This document shows, piece by piece, positions 24,745 to 32,602 of a stretch of DNA of 32,871 bases. Numbering within the stretch: position 1 is the first letter of the stretch; every line of letters starts with the position of its first letter. This DNA comes from Sedimenticola thiotaurini. Its GTDB lineage: Bacteria > Pseudomonadota > Gammaproteobacteria > Chromatiales > Chromatiaceae. Both the position numbers and the translations under genes were made by a program. The notes under the pieces are model-generated. The model had not been told where the DNA came from and made no database searches. It saw only the letters and a program-made list of their open reading frames with translations. The DNA is taken from assembly GCA_007713595.1 (NCBI GenBank), contig VMRY01000012.1:1-32871 (forward strand), read 5' to 3'.

Positions 24745-25938
24745 TTACACCTGCAGTAACAGGCGGGTAGGATCTTCCCGATTGTTCTTGATGGTTACCA
24801 GGAACTGTACCGCCTCACGGCCATCAATAATACGATGGTCATAGGAGAGTGCCAGATACATCATCGGGCGTATCACGATCTCACCATTAACAACCATTGG
24901 GCGCTGTTGAATGGTATGCATGCCAAGAATGGCACTTTGCGGCGGGTTGAGAATAGGCGTCGAGAGCATGGAGCCGAACACACCACCATTGGATATGGTG
25001 AAGGTACCGCCGGTTAGCTCCTCATAGCTGAGGGAACCATCATTGGCTTTTTTGCCAAAGTCACGAACCGCCTTCTCTGTGTCAGCAAACCCCAGTTGAT
25101 CCGCATCGCGCAAGATAGGTACGACCAAACCACGAGGTGAGCCTACTGCAATTCCGATGTCGTAGTAGCCATGGTAGATGATATCTTTGCCATCAACTGA
25201 GGCGTTCACTGCAGGGAACTGCTTTAGTGCCTCAACGGCTGCCTTGATGAAGAAAGACATAAAGCCCAGTTTTACTTCATGATCTTTTTCGAACTTGTCT
25301 TTGTAGTTCTTTCTCAGCTCGTTAATCGCCTGCAGATCCACCTCGTTGAAGGTGGTCAGAATGGCGGCATTCTGCTGTGCCTCTAACAGACGCTCTGCGA
25401 TGCGGGCACGCAGGCGAGTCATTGGTACGCGCTGCTCTGGACGATCACCCTCTACACCGCTTTGAGTGATTTCACTCTCCTGTGGCATGGGGGCGGCGGA
25501 CTTACTGCTACTTGCCTCAAGGCTTTCGATATAAGCGGTAACATCGGTCTTGAGGATGCGTCCATCTTTACCTGTACCGACGATCTCTTTAGGGTCTATA
25601 CCCTTCTCTTTAACCAGTCGCCTGACAGCGGGTGTCAGTATGGGCTCTTCATCAGCTGACGATTCAGCGGTATCAGCAGCAGGAGCCTGCGCCTGTACCG
25701 CACCTTCCTGGATAATGGTCAGTAGATCGCCGGCCACCACGGTTTCGCCTTCAGCCGCGGATATGGCACCCATGATGCCGTCCACAGGGGAAGGGACCTC
25801 CAGCACGACCTTGTCAGTCTCCAGATCGACGAGGTTCTCATCGCGGGACACGGGATCGCCTGGTTTTTTGTGCCAGGAAAGTATGGTGGCATCGGCGACA
25901 GATTCCGGCAGCGCCGGTACAGTTACTTTCGTACTCAT
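24745..25938 (-). CDS. sucB: dihydrolipoyllysine-residue succinyltransferase (E2 of 2-oxoglutarate dehydrogenase)
   Basis: A 397-residue E2 core of the 2-oxoglutarate dehydrogenase complex. It transfers the succinyl group from lipoate to CoA. The single N-terminal lipoyl domain has the lipoylated Lys43 in [10 protein letters not shown]. The peripheral subunit-binding domain is near 105-137 (L-T-P-A-V-R-R-L-V). The catalytic domain ends with S-Y-D-H-R-I-I-D-G, carrying the active-site histidine and aspartate. Its ATG directly follows the sucA TAA, so it is co-transcribed. The E3 subunit gene (lpd) is not in view downstream; a terminator follows instead. Confidence 0.97.
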   Translation of the reverse strand: MSTKVTVPALPESVADATILSWHKKPGDPVSRDENLVDLETDKVVLEVPSPVDGIMGAISAAEGETVVAGDLLTIIQEGAVQAQAPAADTAESSADEEPILTPAVRRLVKEKGIDPKEIVGTGKDGRILKTDVTAYIESLEASSSKSAAPMPQESEITQSGVEGDRPEQRVPMTRLRARIAERLLEAQQNAAILTTFNEVDLQAINELRKNYKDKFEKDHEVKLGFMSFFIKAAVEALKQFPAVNASVDGKDIIYHGYYDIGIAVGSPRGLVVPILRDADQLGFADTEKAVRDFGKKANDGSLSYEELTGGTFTISNGGVFGSMLSTPILNPPQSAILGMHTIQQRPMVVNGEIVIRPMMYLALSYDHRIIDGREAVQFLVTIKNNREDPTRLLLQV

Positions 25939-28800
25939 TTATTCAGGCATCCTTCGGTTCATTGAGGGATTGATGCGACCGGTCAAGGCCTCATCGATCA
26001 GGGTCTCTTGTTGTTGAACATGAATCGGGTAAAAACCTACGGCTGGAGCGGCGGCTGCGGGCCGTCCAACATAATAGAGGTGTTTACCCTTGTCGAGTTG
26101 GGTATGGAATCGATGCTTGATCTGATCCCATGCGCCCTGGTTTTGTGGCTCTTCCTGGCACCAGATAAGTCGATCTACCTTGGTGTACTTGTCGATCATC
26201 GAATCGAAGATCTCCCTTGGAAATGGGTACAGCTGTTCGATTCGAATGATCGCAACGTTACGCAGTCCGCGTGCGCGCCGGGCTTCCAGTAACTCAAAGT
26301 AGACCTTGCCAGAGCAGACGACGATATGCTCAACATCATTTGGATCAATATCGTCGATTTCATCGATCACAGGCTGGAATCCACCCTTGGTGAACTCATC
26401 CAGCGCAGAGGTAGCCAACCGGTGGCGCAACAGGCTCTTTGGCGACATCACCACCAGAGGCTTGCGCATAGGTCGCAGCATCTGTCTGCGTAGCATGTGG
26501 AAAACCTGAGCGGGTGTTGTGGGTACGCAAACCTGCATGTTGTGTTCTGCACAGAGCTGCAGATAGCGTTCCAGTCTTGCTGAGGAGTGCTCTGCGCCCT
26601 GGCCTTCGTAACCGTGTGGCAACAGCATCACCAAGCCACAGTAGAGTCCCCATTTGGATCCGCCTGAGCTGATGAACTGATCGATTACCACTTGGGCTCC
26701 ATTGGCAAAATCACCGAACTGGGCTTCCCAGATGGTCAGTGCCTTGGGTTCAGTTGTGGCGTATCCATATTCGAAGCCGAGGACGGCTTCCTCCGAGAGT
26801 AGCGAGTCGATAACCAGGAAATTGGCTTGATTCTCAGAGATGTTCTGTAATGGGGTATAGCTTTCCCCGGTCAGCTGATTATGCAGCACCGCATGGCGGT
26901 GAGAGAAGGTACCGCGTCCACAATCCTGACCTGAGAGGCGCACCGGAACCCCCTCGTCAACCAGCGAGGCATAGGCCAGACATTCACCAAAACCCCAATC
27001 AACCAGTTGATCGCCAGCGGCCATTTTACGACGGCCTTCTAGCAGCTTTGTTACCCGGGCATGGGTTTCGAAGCCATCCGGCACATCAACCAGGCGTGCT
27101 GACAGGTGTGCAAGACGCTCCTCGGTGACGGAGGTGTCGGCGGCCTGTTCCCAGCTGATATGTTGGTAGGGTGCCCAATTGACATGATAAGGATAGTTCA
27201 GGTCTGTCAGCGTGGGGCGTGCGACAGTAGAGTTCTGCTCCAGCGACGAGCGATAATCCTCAACCATCTCACGACTCTGCTCAGGGGAGATGACCCCTTC
27301 TGAGATGAGTTGGTCGGAGTAGTTTGATCGGGTAGTCGGCAGACGACGTATCTTTTGGTACATCATCGGCTGCGTCATGGCCGGCTCATCAGCCTCGTTA
27401 TGTCCATGCCGACGGTAACAGATCAGGTCGATGATCACGTCTTTGTGGAAACGTTGACGGTAGTCCATTGCAAGCCGTGTTACGAAGATAACCGCTTCCG
27501 GGTCATCTCCGTTCACGTGAAAAATAGGTGCCTGAACAATTTTTGCGACATCAGTGCAGTACAGCGTGGATCGGGTATCCAGTGGATTGCTTGTTGTAAA
27601 GCCAACCTGGTTGTTGACCACAATATGCACTGAACCACCCGTGGTATAGCCGCGGGCCTGAGACATCTGGAATGTCTCCATGACTACGCCCTGGCCGGCG
27701 AATGCCGAATCGCCATGGATCAGGATAGGTAGCACTTCGGAGCCATCTCTGTCGCCACGGCGCTGTTGCCTGGCGCGTACTGAACCCTCGATAACCGGAC
27801 TGATGATCTCAAGGTGTGAGGGGTTGAATCCAAGCACCACGTGGGCAAAGCCGCTTGGAGTTTCAATGTCTGTGGAGAAACCCATGTGGTACTTCACATC
27901 GCCTGAGCTTTTGTAGAGTTCAGGTGTCTTTTTTCCTTCAAACTCTTCAAACAGTTCAGCCGGGGCTTTGCCCAGAATGTTGGTCAGTACATTGAGTCGG
28001 CCACGATGGGCCATACCAATGGCTACTTCACAGATTCCATCCTGCCCACCACGTTGAATCAGTTCATCCAGTAGTGGAATAAGCGACTCGCCGCCTTCAA
28101 GGGAGAAACGTTTCTGGCCGACATAGCGAGTATGCAGATATTTTTCCAAGCCCTCGGCTGCGGTGAGCAGGGTCAACAGCCATTTCTTGTCATCAGTACC
28201 CAAGTCGGCCTTGGCGCGTGACCCTTCCACACGTTTCTGAATCCAGCGCTTCTGGCGAGTATCGGTGATGTGCATGTATTCTGGGCCGATGCTGCTGCCG
28301 TAAACATCCTTGATAAAGGCGATGATTTCGCGTAGAGGCATCCGATCGGGGGCGAACAGCGAACCGGTATTGAAGACCGTATCCATATCTCCTTCACCGA
28401 GACGGTGAAAGGCGGGATCCAGATCCGGCACATCTTCGACATCACGCAGTTTTAGTGGGTCGAGAGTGGCATATTGGTGTCCACGAACACGCCATGCATT
28501 GATCAACCGGAGTACGGCGGCCTGTTTTTCAGCTGCTCCCGGAGACATACGCTCGGTTGCTTGTCTGAGTGCAGGACGTTTTTCACGGGCCAAGCGCGCA
28601 AAATTTGATCTGACAGGGCCGTGAGCAATATCAGGAGCCTCGTTTGCCGAGTCCTTTATTATACTGTCGAAGCGTTTACGCCATGCGGGATCCACGCTAT
28701 TGGGATCCTGAAGATAGCGTTCATAAAGGTCCTCAATAAAGGCGGCATTACCGCCGGAGAGAGCAGATGTAGTACGTAACAACTCCAGAAGTGCGCTCAT
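25939..28800 (-). CDS. sucA: 2-oxoglutarate dehydrogenase E1 component
   Basis: A 953-residue ThDP-dependent decarboxylase of 2-oxoglutarate. The N-terminal E2-binding segment contains F-I-E-D-L-Y-E-R-Y-L-Q-D-P-N-S-V-D. ThDP and substrate motifs include G-M-A-H-R-G-R-L-N-V-L and H-G-D-S-A-F-A-G-Q-G. The C-terminal transketolase-like part has the L-L-P-H-G-Y-E-G-Q-G-A-E-H-S-S-A-R-L-E-R substrate loop. The length is close to E. coli SucA (933). It heads the sucAB operon without sdh genes upstream, unlike E. coli. Its presence argues for a complete oxidative TCA cycle rather than the OGDH-lacking cycle of obligate autotrophs. Confidence 0.97.
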   Translation of the reverse strand: MSALLELLRTTSALSGGNAAFIEDLYERYLQDPNSVDPAWRKRFDSIIKDSANEAPDIAHGPVRSNFARLAREKRPALRQATERMSPGAAEKQAAVLRLINAWRVRGHQYATLDPLKLRDVEDVPDLDPAFHRLGEGDMDTVFNTGSLFAPDRMPLREIIAFIKDVYGSSIGPEYMHITDTRQKRWIQKRVEGSRAKADLGTDDKKWLLTLLTAAEGLEKYLHTRYVGQKRFSLEGGESLIPLLDELIQRGGQDGICEVAIGMAHRGRLNVLTNILGKAPAELFEEFEGKKTPELYKSSGDVKYHMGFSTDIETPSGFAHVVLGFNPSHLEIISPVIEGSVRARQQRRGDRDGSEVLPILIHGDSAFAGQGVVMETFQMSQARGYTTGGSVHIVVNNQVGFTTSNPLDTRSTLYCTDVAKIVQAPIFHVNGDDPEAVIFVTRLAMDYRQRFHKDVIIDLICYRRHGHNEADEPAMTQPMMYQKIRRLPTTRSNYSDQLISEGVISPEQSREMVEDYRSSLEQNSTVARPTLTDLNYPYHVNWAPYQHISWEQAADTSVTEERLAHLSARLVDVPDGFETHARVTKLLEGRRKMAAGDQLVDWGFGECLAYASLVDEGVPVRLSGQDCGRGTFSHRHAVLHNQLTGESYTPLQNISENQANFLVIDSLLSEEAVLGFEYGYATTEPKALTIWEAQFGDFANGAQVVIDQFISSGGSKWGLYCGLVMLLPHGYEGQGAEHSSARLERYLQLCAEHNMQVCVPTTPAQVFHMLRRQMLRPMRKPLVVMSPKSLLRHRLATSALDEFTKGGFQPVIDEIDDIDPNDVEHIVVCSGKVYFELLEARRARGLRNVAIIRIEQLYPFPREIFDSMIDKYTKVDRLIWCQEEPQNQGAWDQIKHRFHTQLDKGKHLYYVGRPAAAAPAVGFYPIHVQQQETLIDEALTGRINPSMNRRMPE

Positions 28801-28918
28801 TTGGATGATCGGCCTATTATTTGTGGTTGGGGAGCGATTATGTGGATAGTAGCATACGAGACACTTTTTTAAAGTGTTTTTGCGAAATTAGTATGAATAT
28901 CCAAAAATATTGATTTTT

Positions 28919-28934
28919 TTGTGCGTTTGCACAA
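28919..28934. promoter_or_regulatory. palindrome in the sucA / 29064-gene divergent region
   Basis: A perfect inverted repeat TTGTGC-GTTT-GCACAA lies in the 263-base divergent gap, about 120 bases upstream of sucA and 130 of the plus-strand gene. It has the form of a dimeric regulator's operator; the regulator is unknown. An AT-rich ACACTTT/AAAGTGT hairpin with a T-run also lies at 28861-28881. Confidence 0.35.
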
Positions 28935-28953
28935 TCGTCGGAATTGGGGCAGA

Positions 28954-28967
28954 TTGAACTAAATCAC
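28954..28967. promoter_or_regulatory. CRP/FNR-family-like half-palindrome
   Basis: TTGA-ACTAAA-TCAC matches the FNR core TTGA-N6-TCAA at seven of eight positions and also contains the CRP half-site TCACA. Its centre is about 60 bases upstream of the start expected from the TATACT at 29008-29013, a class I activator position. The match is suggestive only. Confidence 0.3.
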
Positions 28968-29063
28968 ACTTATTCATGGAGTTAGGGTTTTTGTCTCAGT
29001 GCGGCGCTATACTTAACAAATAGGCTAAATAAATCCTGGGATAAAAGATAAATCAGCACTTTT

Positions 29064-29423
29064 ATGCAGCAATCTGAAAAAAAAGAGAAGAAAAAATGGG
29101 CCCGGTTGACAGTGAGTTCGCTGGAGGCGGATGTTGCCTATTTTGATGCGCGTCTGGCTATGTTAGATCAGAATAAAAGTAGTTATTATCAGCTTGCCCA
29201 GCATAGGGCTTATACGGAGCTTGAGAGGGTTCTGTCAGAAATTCTGAGCCGATTACAAGCCCGCCCCGCTACTAAGTCGCCTACTCACGGTGCCTCAGCA
29301 ACTGCTTCAGGTATTGAAGTGACAGAAGAGTCAGAGTCATCACCATTGAATAAGGTGTTTGCTGAAAAGGATACAATAGCCACCATTCCCGGTTCTGCAG
29401 AAGAAACGGCCGCTAAAAAATAG
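29064..29423 (+). CDS. small hydrophilic protein, function unknown
   Basis: A 119-residue protein that I do not recognise. The lysine-rich N-terminus (M-Q-Q-S-E-K-K-E-K-K-K-W) is followed by a helical region (about 15-65: L-E-A-D-V-A-Y-F-D-A-R-L and Y-T-E-L-E-R-V-L-S-E-I-L-S-R-L) that could form a short coiled coil. The last 50 residues are Ala/Ser/Thr/Glu-rich and probably disordered. There is no signal peptide or membrane segment. No clear ribosome-binding site precedes the ATG. Support for a real gene comes from a plausible upstream promoter and regulatory sites and from amino-acid composition typical of a soluble protein. Confidence 0.55.
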   Translation: MQQSEKKEKKKWARLTVSSLEADVAYFDARLAMLDQNKSSYYQLAQHRAYTELERVLSEILSRLQARPATKSPTHGASATASGIEVTEESESSPLNKVFAEKDTIATIPGSAEETAAKK

Positions 29424-29565
29424 ATCCCAGTTCGAAATTGATATTTTGAAATATTCTTGCGTGCTGGCAGCTCAGTTAACTCACTGCGATCTGCCTGGAT
29501 TTTTTCTGTCCTGAAATAACGGCCTCTTTTGGCGGGTCATCTTAATTAGAATGCCAAAAAAAGAA

Positions 29566-29642
29566 TGGCGCCCCCGACACGATTCGAACGTGTGACCTTC
29601 CCCTTAGGAGGGGGATGCTCTATCCAGCTGAGCTACGGAGGC
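29566..29642 (-). tRNA. tRNA-Arg (anticodon CCT)
   Basis: A 77-base cloverleaf on the minus strand. The acceptor is GCCTCCG with CGGGGGC (one G-U pair), and the D-arm is G-C-T-C-A-G-C-T-G-G-A-T-A-G-A-G-C. The anticodon stem CCCC/GGGG encloses loop CTCCTAA, anticodon CCT, reading AGG. The T-arm has ACACG/CGTGT around TTCGAAT. The discriminator G and the CCA end are encoded. It lies alone between the 29064 gene and arsS. Confidence 0.97.
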
Positions 29643-29828
29643 GTAAAGGTTGTCAATCCTGGCTGACAAGGTTTGCTGTAGTTAATACTATCTTACCGGG
29701 CGGCATTCTAGCATTTACATTGGGTCTGTTGGCAACTTCGCTTTGATCTCCCAGTCCTATCTGAAGTTATCTGGGCATTCGCGTACCCAGACTGCATAAT
29801 AACTGTTCAGTTGTATGAGGCACACTCT
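29643..29828. other. gap between tRNA-Arg and the arsS operon
   Basis: It contains two short inverted repeats, TTGTCA/TGACAA (29649-29668, beside the tRNA 5' end) and TCTGGG/CCCAGA (29770-29791). The second lies about 38 bases before the arsS start, near a CATAAT that could be a -10 box. No gene is apparent, and no ArsR-type operator could be assigned. Confidence 0.35.
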
Positions 29829-30794
29829 ATGTTGGATACCGTTCATCTTCTTTCGCCGACAACTTTTCCCTCAATTACAAGGGGAAGGCTGGAAACGCTA
29901 CAGATTAATCTGGGCTACCGATGCAATCAGACCTGCAAACATTGCCACGTCAATGCCGGGCCTGGTCGTACTGAGATGATGGATGAAGGGACTGTCAATC
30001 AGATACTCAGGTTCATTCAATGCCAGCAGATTAAGACAATTGATCTCACGGGTGGTGCGCCAGAGATGAATCCGTATTTTTCCTATCTGGTGGAATCTGC
30101 CCGTGCCATGGGCGTACGGGTACTGGATCGCTGCAATCTCTCTATTCTGGAGGAGCCAGGCCATGAGCAGCTTGCTGCCTTTTTGGCAGAACAGTCAGTT
30201 GAGGTAGTTGCCTCGTTGCCCTGCTATCTGCAGGAAAATGTCGATGAGCAACGCGGTAAGGGTGTCTATGATGCCAGTATAAGGGGCTTAAAATTACTCA
30301 ATTCGTTCGGTTATGGAAAACAGGGAAGTGGGCTGACCCTGAATCTGGTCTATAACCCCTTGGGTCCTGCACTACCTCCGCCCCAGGATGTATTGGAGGC
30401 AGATTATAAAAAACGTCTCATGGATGATCACGGGATTGTGTTTAATCAACTCTTTACCATTACAAATATGCCTATCAGCCGCTTTGGGAGCACCTTACTG
30501 TCGAAGGGTGAATTTGCGGGTTATATGGATATGCTGAAGGGCGCTTACAGTAGTGAGAATTTACAGACCGTAATGTGCCGGAATCTACTGAGTGTAGATT
30601 GGCAGGGCTATCTTTATGATTGTGATTTCAACCAGATGCTGCAGATGCCAATCGTGCATAAGCAACGTGCTCAAACCCATATCACAGATATAATGAATGA
30701 ATCATTGGATGGTGAGCCAATCAGGATTGCTGAGCACTGTTACGGGTGTACAGCGGGGCAGGGCAGTAGTTGTGGCGGCGCTTTGAGTGACTGA
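29829..30794 (+). CDS. arsS: ArsS-type radical SAM/Cys-rich protein (arsenosugar biosynthesis family)
   Basis: A 321-residue radical SAM enzyme. The 4Fe-4S cysteines are C32, C36 and C39 in R-C-N-Q-T-C-K-H-C-H, followed by the SAM-binding L-T-G-G-A-P-E. The C-terminal Cys-rich tail H-C-Y-G-C-T-A-G-Q-G-S-S-C (304, 307, 315) is typical of the family annotated as arsenosugar biosynthesis radical SAM protein ArsS. In that pathway it adds a 5'-deoxyadenosyl group to methylated arsenic. The ATG at 29829 has GAGG eight bases upstream. The two glycosyltransferases that usually accompany it follow directly, but ArsM, which supplies the methylated arsenic, is absent from the window, so the real substrate remains open. 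Confidence 0.88.
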   Translation: MLDTVHLLSPTTFPSITRGRLETLQINLGYRCNQTCKHCHVNAGPGRTEMMDEGTVNQILRFIQCQQIKTIDLTGGAPEMNPYFSYLVESARAMGVRVLDRCNLSILEEPGHEQLAAFLAEQSVEVVASLPCYLQENVDEQRGKGVYDASIRGLKLLNSFGYGKQGSGLTLNLVYNPLGPALPPPQDVLEADYKKRLMDDHGIVFNQLFTITNMPISRFGSTLLSKGEFAGYMDMLKGAYSSENLQTVMCRNLLSVDWQGYLYDCDFNQMLQMPIVHKQRAQTHITDIMNESLDGEPIRIAEHCYGCTAGQGSSCGGALSD

Positions 30795-30796
30795 TC

Positions 30797-31474
30797 ATGT
30801 CAACACTCTCTATTGTTATACCCTGTTTGAATGAGGCTGCAGCTATACAGCGCTTGCTGGCGTGTCTCCAGCCAGCGCGTACATGGGGTGCTGAGCTGAT
30901 TGTTGTGGATGGCGGTAGTCATGATGAAACCGTGCAACTGGCAGAGCAACTGGTCGACCGGGTATTGATAACAGCAGCTGGACGAGCACATCAGATGAAT
31001 GCTGGCGCAGCTGCATCCAATGGCGATGTGCTCTGGTTTTTACATGCAGATAGTGTGGTGGAGAACTCTTTTCCTGAAGTGATTCTATCTGTGATGGGTG
31101 CGGTTGATGTTTCTTGGGGGCGGTTCGATGTGACGCTGGCTGGTCGATCACCCCTATTTCGTATTATTGAATTCATGATGAACTGGCGATCCCGTCTGAC
31201 AGGTATTGTCACTGGTGATCAAGGGATTTTTATCCGGCGAAAACTGTTTGAGCAAGCTGGTGGTTTTCCTGAAATACCCCTCATGGAAGATATTCAGTTT
31301 AGTGCCAGACTCAGAAAAAGATGCTGGCCAACAGCCCTGCATCATCGGGTAGTCACATCAACTCGGCGCTGGGAGCAGTCAGGTATACTGCGGACAATTC
31401 TTCTGATGTGGCGCTTACGCCTGGCCTTCTTTTTCGGGGCTGATCCTGAGCAGTTAGCGCAACGGTATCGTTAA
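30797..31474 (+). CDS. GT2 glycosyltransferase of the arsenosugar-cluster type (TIGR04283-like)
   Basis: A 225-residue family 2 glycosyltransferase. The nucleotide-sugar-binding N-terminus is S-I-V-I-P-C-L-N-E and V-V-D-G-G-S-H-D-E-T, with the metal motif in F-L-H-A-D-S. G-R-A-H-Q-M-N-A-G-A, G-D-Q-G-I-F-I-R-R and P-L-M-E-D-I-Q-F are hallmarks of the subfamily found beside ArsS. A hydrophobic C-terminal segment may touch the membrane. It begins two bases after the arsS stop and its own TAA overlaps the next ATG (TAATG), so all three are one operon. The acceptor and donor are not known from the sequence. Confidence 0.88.
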   Translation: MSTLSIVIPCLNEAAAIQRLLACLQPARTWGAELIVVDGGSHDETVQLAEQLVDRVLITAAGRAHQMNAGAAASNGDVLWFLHADSVVENSFPEVILSVMGAVDVSWGRFDVTLAGRSPLFRIIEFMMNWRSRLTGIVTGDQGIFIRRKLFEQAGGFPEIPLMEDIQFSARLRKRCWPTALHHRVVTSTRRWEQSGILRTILLMWRLRLAFFFGADPEQLAQRYR

Positions 31475-32094
31475 TGCGCTTTCCTGATAGTCGTATTCTG
31501 CTTTTTGCCAAGGCACCAGAACCTGGGCAGGTAAAGACCCGTTTGCTACCCGCTCTGGGTGAACAGCAGGCTGCTGAGCTCTACGCAGAACTTTTATCTG
31601 GTGTAATAGATCGAATGGGCTGTGATATTGCGCCGCTTCAACTCTGGTGTACGCCAACCGCTCAGCATCCTTTTTTTCAACAGATTGCTGAGAAGCGCTG
31701 GGTCAGTCTGTATCGACAGCAAGGGGGAGACCTTGGACAACGGATGGAGCATGCCGCCAGGCAGGTGTTGGCCGAGGCCACCTCTGTTCTATTGATCGGA
31801 GGGGACTGCCCTGTGTTGGATGGCCGCTATTTGAGGCGGGCGCTGGAGTGGCTCGATGGAGGAGGGGATGCGGTCCTTGGTCCGGCTGAAGATGGTGGCT
31901 ATGTACTGCTTGGGCTGCGACAGGTAACGAGTGATCTTTTCGAGAATATACCCTGGGGAACAGGATCTGTGTGTGATATTACCCGGCAACGGCTGGATGC
32001 GCTGAAATGGCAATGGCATGAACTGGAGCCACTTTGGGATGTTGACAGAGAAGAGGACCTGGAGCGATACCTGCAGCTAGCTGGGAAACAATAA
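31474..32094 (+). CDS. DUF2064/TIGR04282-like glycosyltransferase of the arsenosugar cluster
   Basis: A 206-residue GT-A-fold nucleotidyl/glycosyl transferase. The pyrophosphorylase-like N-terminus F-A-K-A-P-E-P-G-Q-V-K-T-R-L binds nucleotide. G-G-D-C-P supplies the metal-binding aspartate, and P-A-E-D-G-G-Y-V-L-L-G-L completes the family signature. W-D-V-D-R-E-E-D-L near the C-terminus is also usual. It is coupled to the GT2 gene by a one-base stop/start overlap. It ends 20 bases before the convergent flgN stop, with only a weak TGCCTG/CAGGCA repeat between, which reaches into flgN. Confidence 0.88.
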   Translation: MRFPDSRILLFAKAPEPGQVKTRLLPALGEQQAAELYAELLSGVIDRMGCDIAPLQLWCTPTAQHPFFQQIAEKRWVSLYRQQGGDLGQRMEHAARQVLAEATSVLLIGGDCPVLDGRYLRRALEWLDGGGDAVLGPAEDGGYVLLGLRQVTSDLFENIPWGTGSVCDITRQRLDALKWQWHELEPLWDVDREEDLERYLQLAGKQ

Positions 32095-32113
32095 CGGCGG
32101 CATTGCCTGATTA

Positions 32114-32599
32114 TCAAGCCTTTGCCAGGCAGTGACCCGAGTGCTCCTTGGAGTGCTCTCCCTTGGAGCCGTAGGTGCTGCCAGTTATTCCAGTGCGTCC
32201 GCAGAGTATGTCGAGCGCCTGTTTATTATGACGTTGACTGAGTGCAACGATGCCACCATTAACCTCGTTCTGCTCATGCAGTTTGATGGCCGTCTGACTC
32301 AGACGCCGCCATAGCTCGGCGGATCGGCTGTCAGGATTCGCCTGCATCAATGCAATAGTACCAGGGGAGCCTGTCTCCAGATTGTGGCCGATCAACCATC
32401 TATCCCGTTGCTGCATGCACTCCCACATATGTCTCATACCCAGTTTCTTTTCATTGCTGAGGGATTCGATCTGTTCTATATCGTTTGCTCTAAGAGCGCT
32501 GTTTTCGCGCTGAATTGTATCGAGAAGCGTTTTTGCACACGCATGCTCTGCTGCCAGAAGTTGCTCGAATTGATTCTGTAGTTCTGCAGAGAGCTTCAT
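32114..32599 (-). CDS. flgN: FlgN-type flagellar export chaperone
   Basis: A 161-residue, mostly helical cytoplasmic protein. FlgN is the chaperone for the hook-filament junction proteins FlgK and FlgL. The region A-L-R-A-N-D-I-E-Q-I-E-S-L-S-N-E-K-K and the C-terminal N-G-G-I-V-A-L-S-Q-R-H-N-K-Q-A-L-D-I-L-C-G-R, followed by T-Y-G, match the family. Its start lies three bases after the flgM stop with AAGGA upstream. The very C-terminus (G-E-H-S-K-E-H-S-G-H) is polar and not conserved. The flgMN order strongly supports the call. Confidence 0.88.
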   Translation of the reverse strand: MKLSAELQNQFEQLLAAEHACAKTLLDTIQRENSALRANDIEQIESLSNEKKLGMRHMWECMQQRDRWLIGHNLETGSPGTIALMQANPDSRSAELWRRLSQTAIKLHEQNEVNGGIVALSQRHNKQALDILCGRTGITGSTYGSKGEHSKEHSGHCLAKA

Positions 32600-32602
32600 G
32601 GG

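Noticed and set aside
28861-28881. AT-rich hairpin with T-run as a plus-strand terminator
   Set aside because: No plus-strand gene lies upstream of it for many kilobases; the stem is all weak pairs and may be incidental in an AT-rich promoter region.
29566-29642. tRNA-Arg as the attachment site of a genomic island
   Set aside because: I found no direct repeat of its 3' end, no integrase and no composition change on either side within the window.
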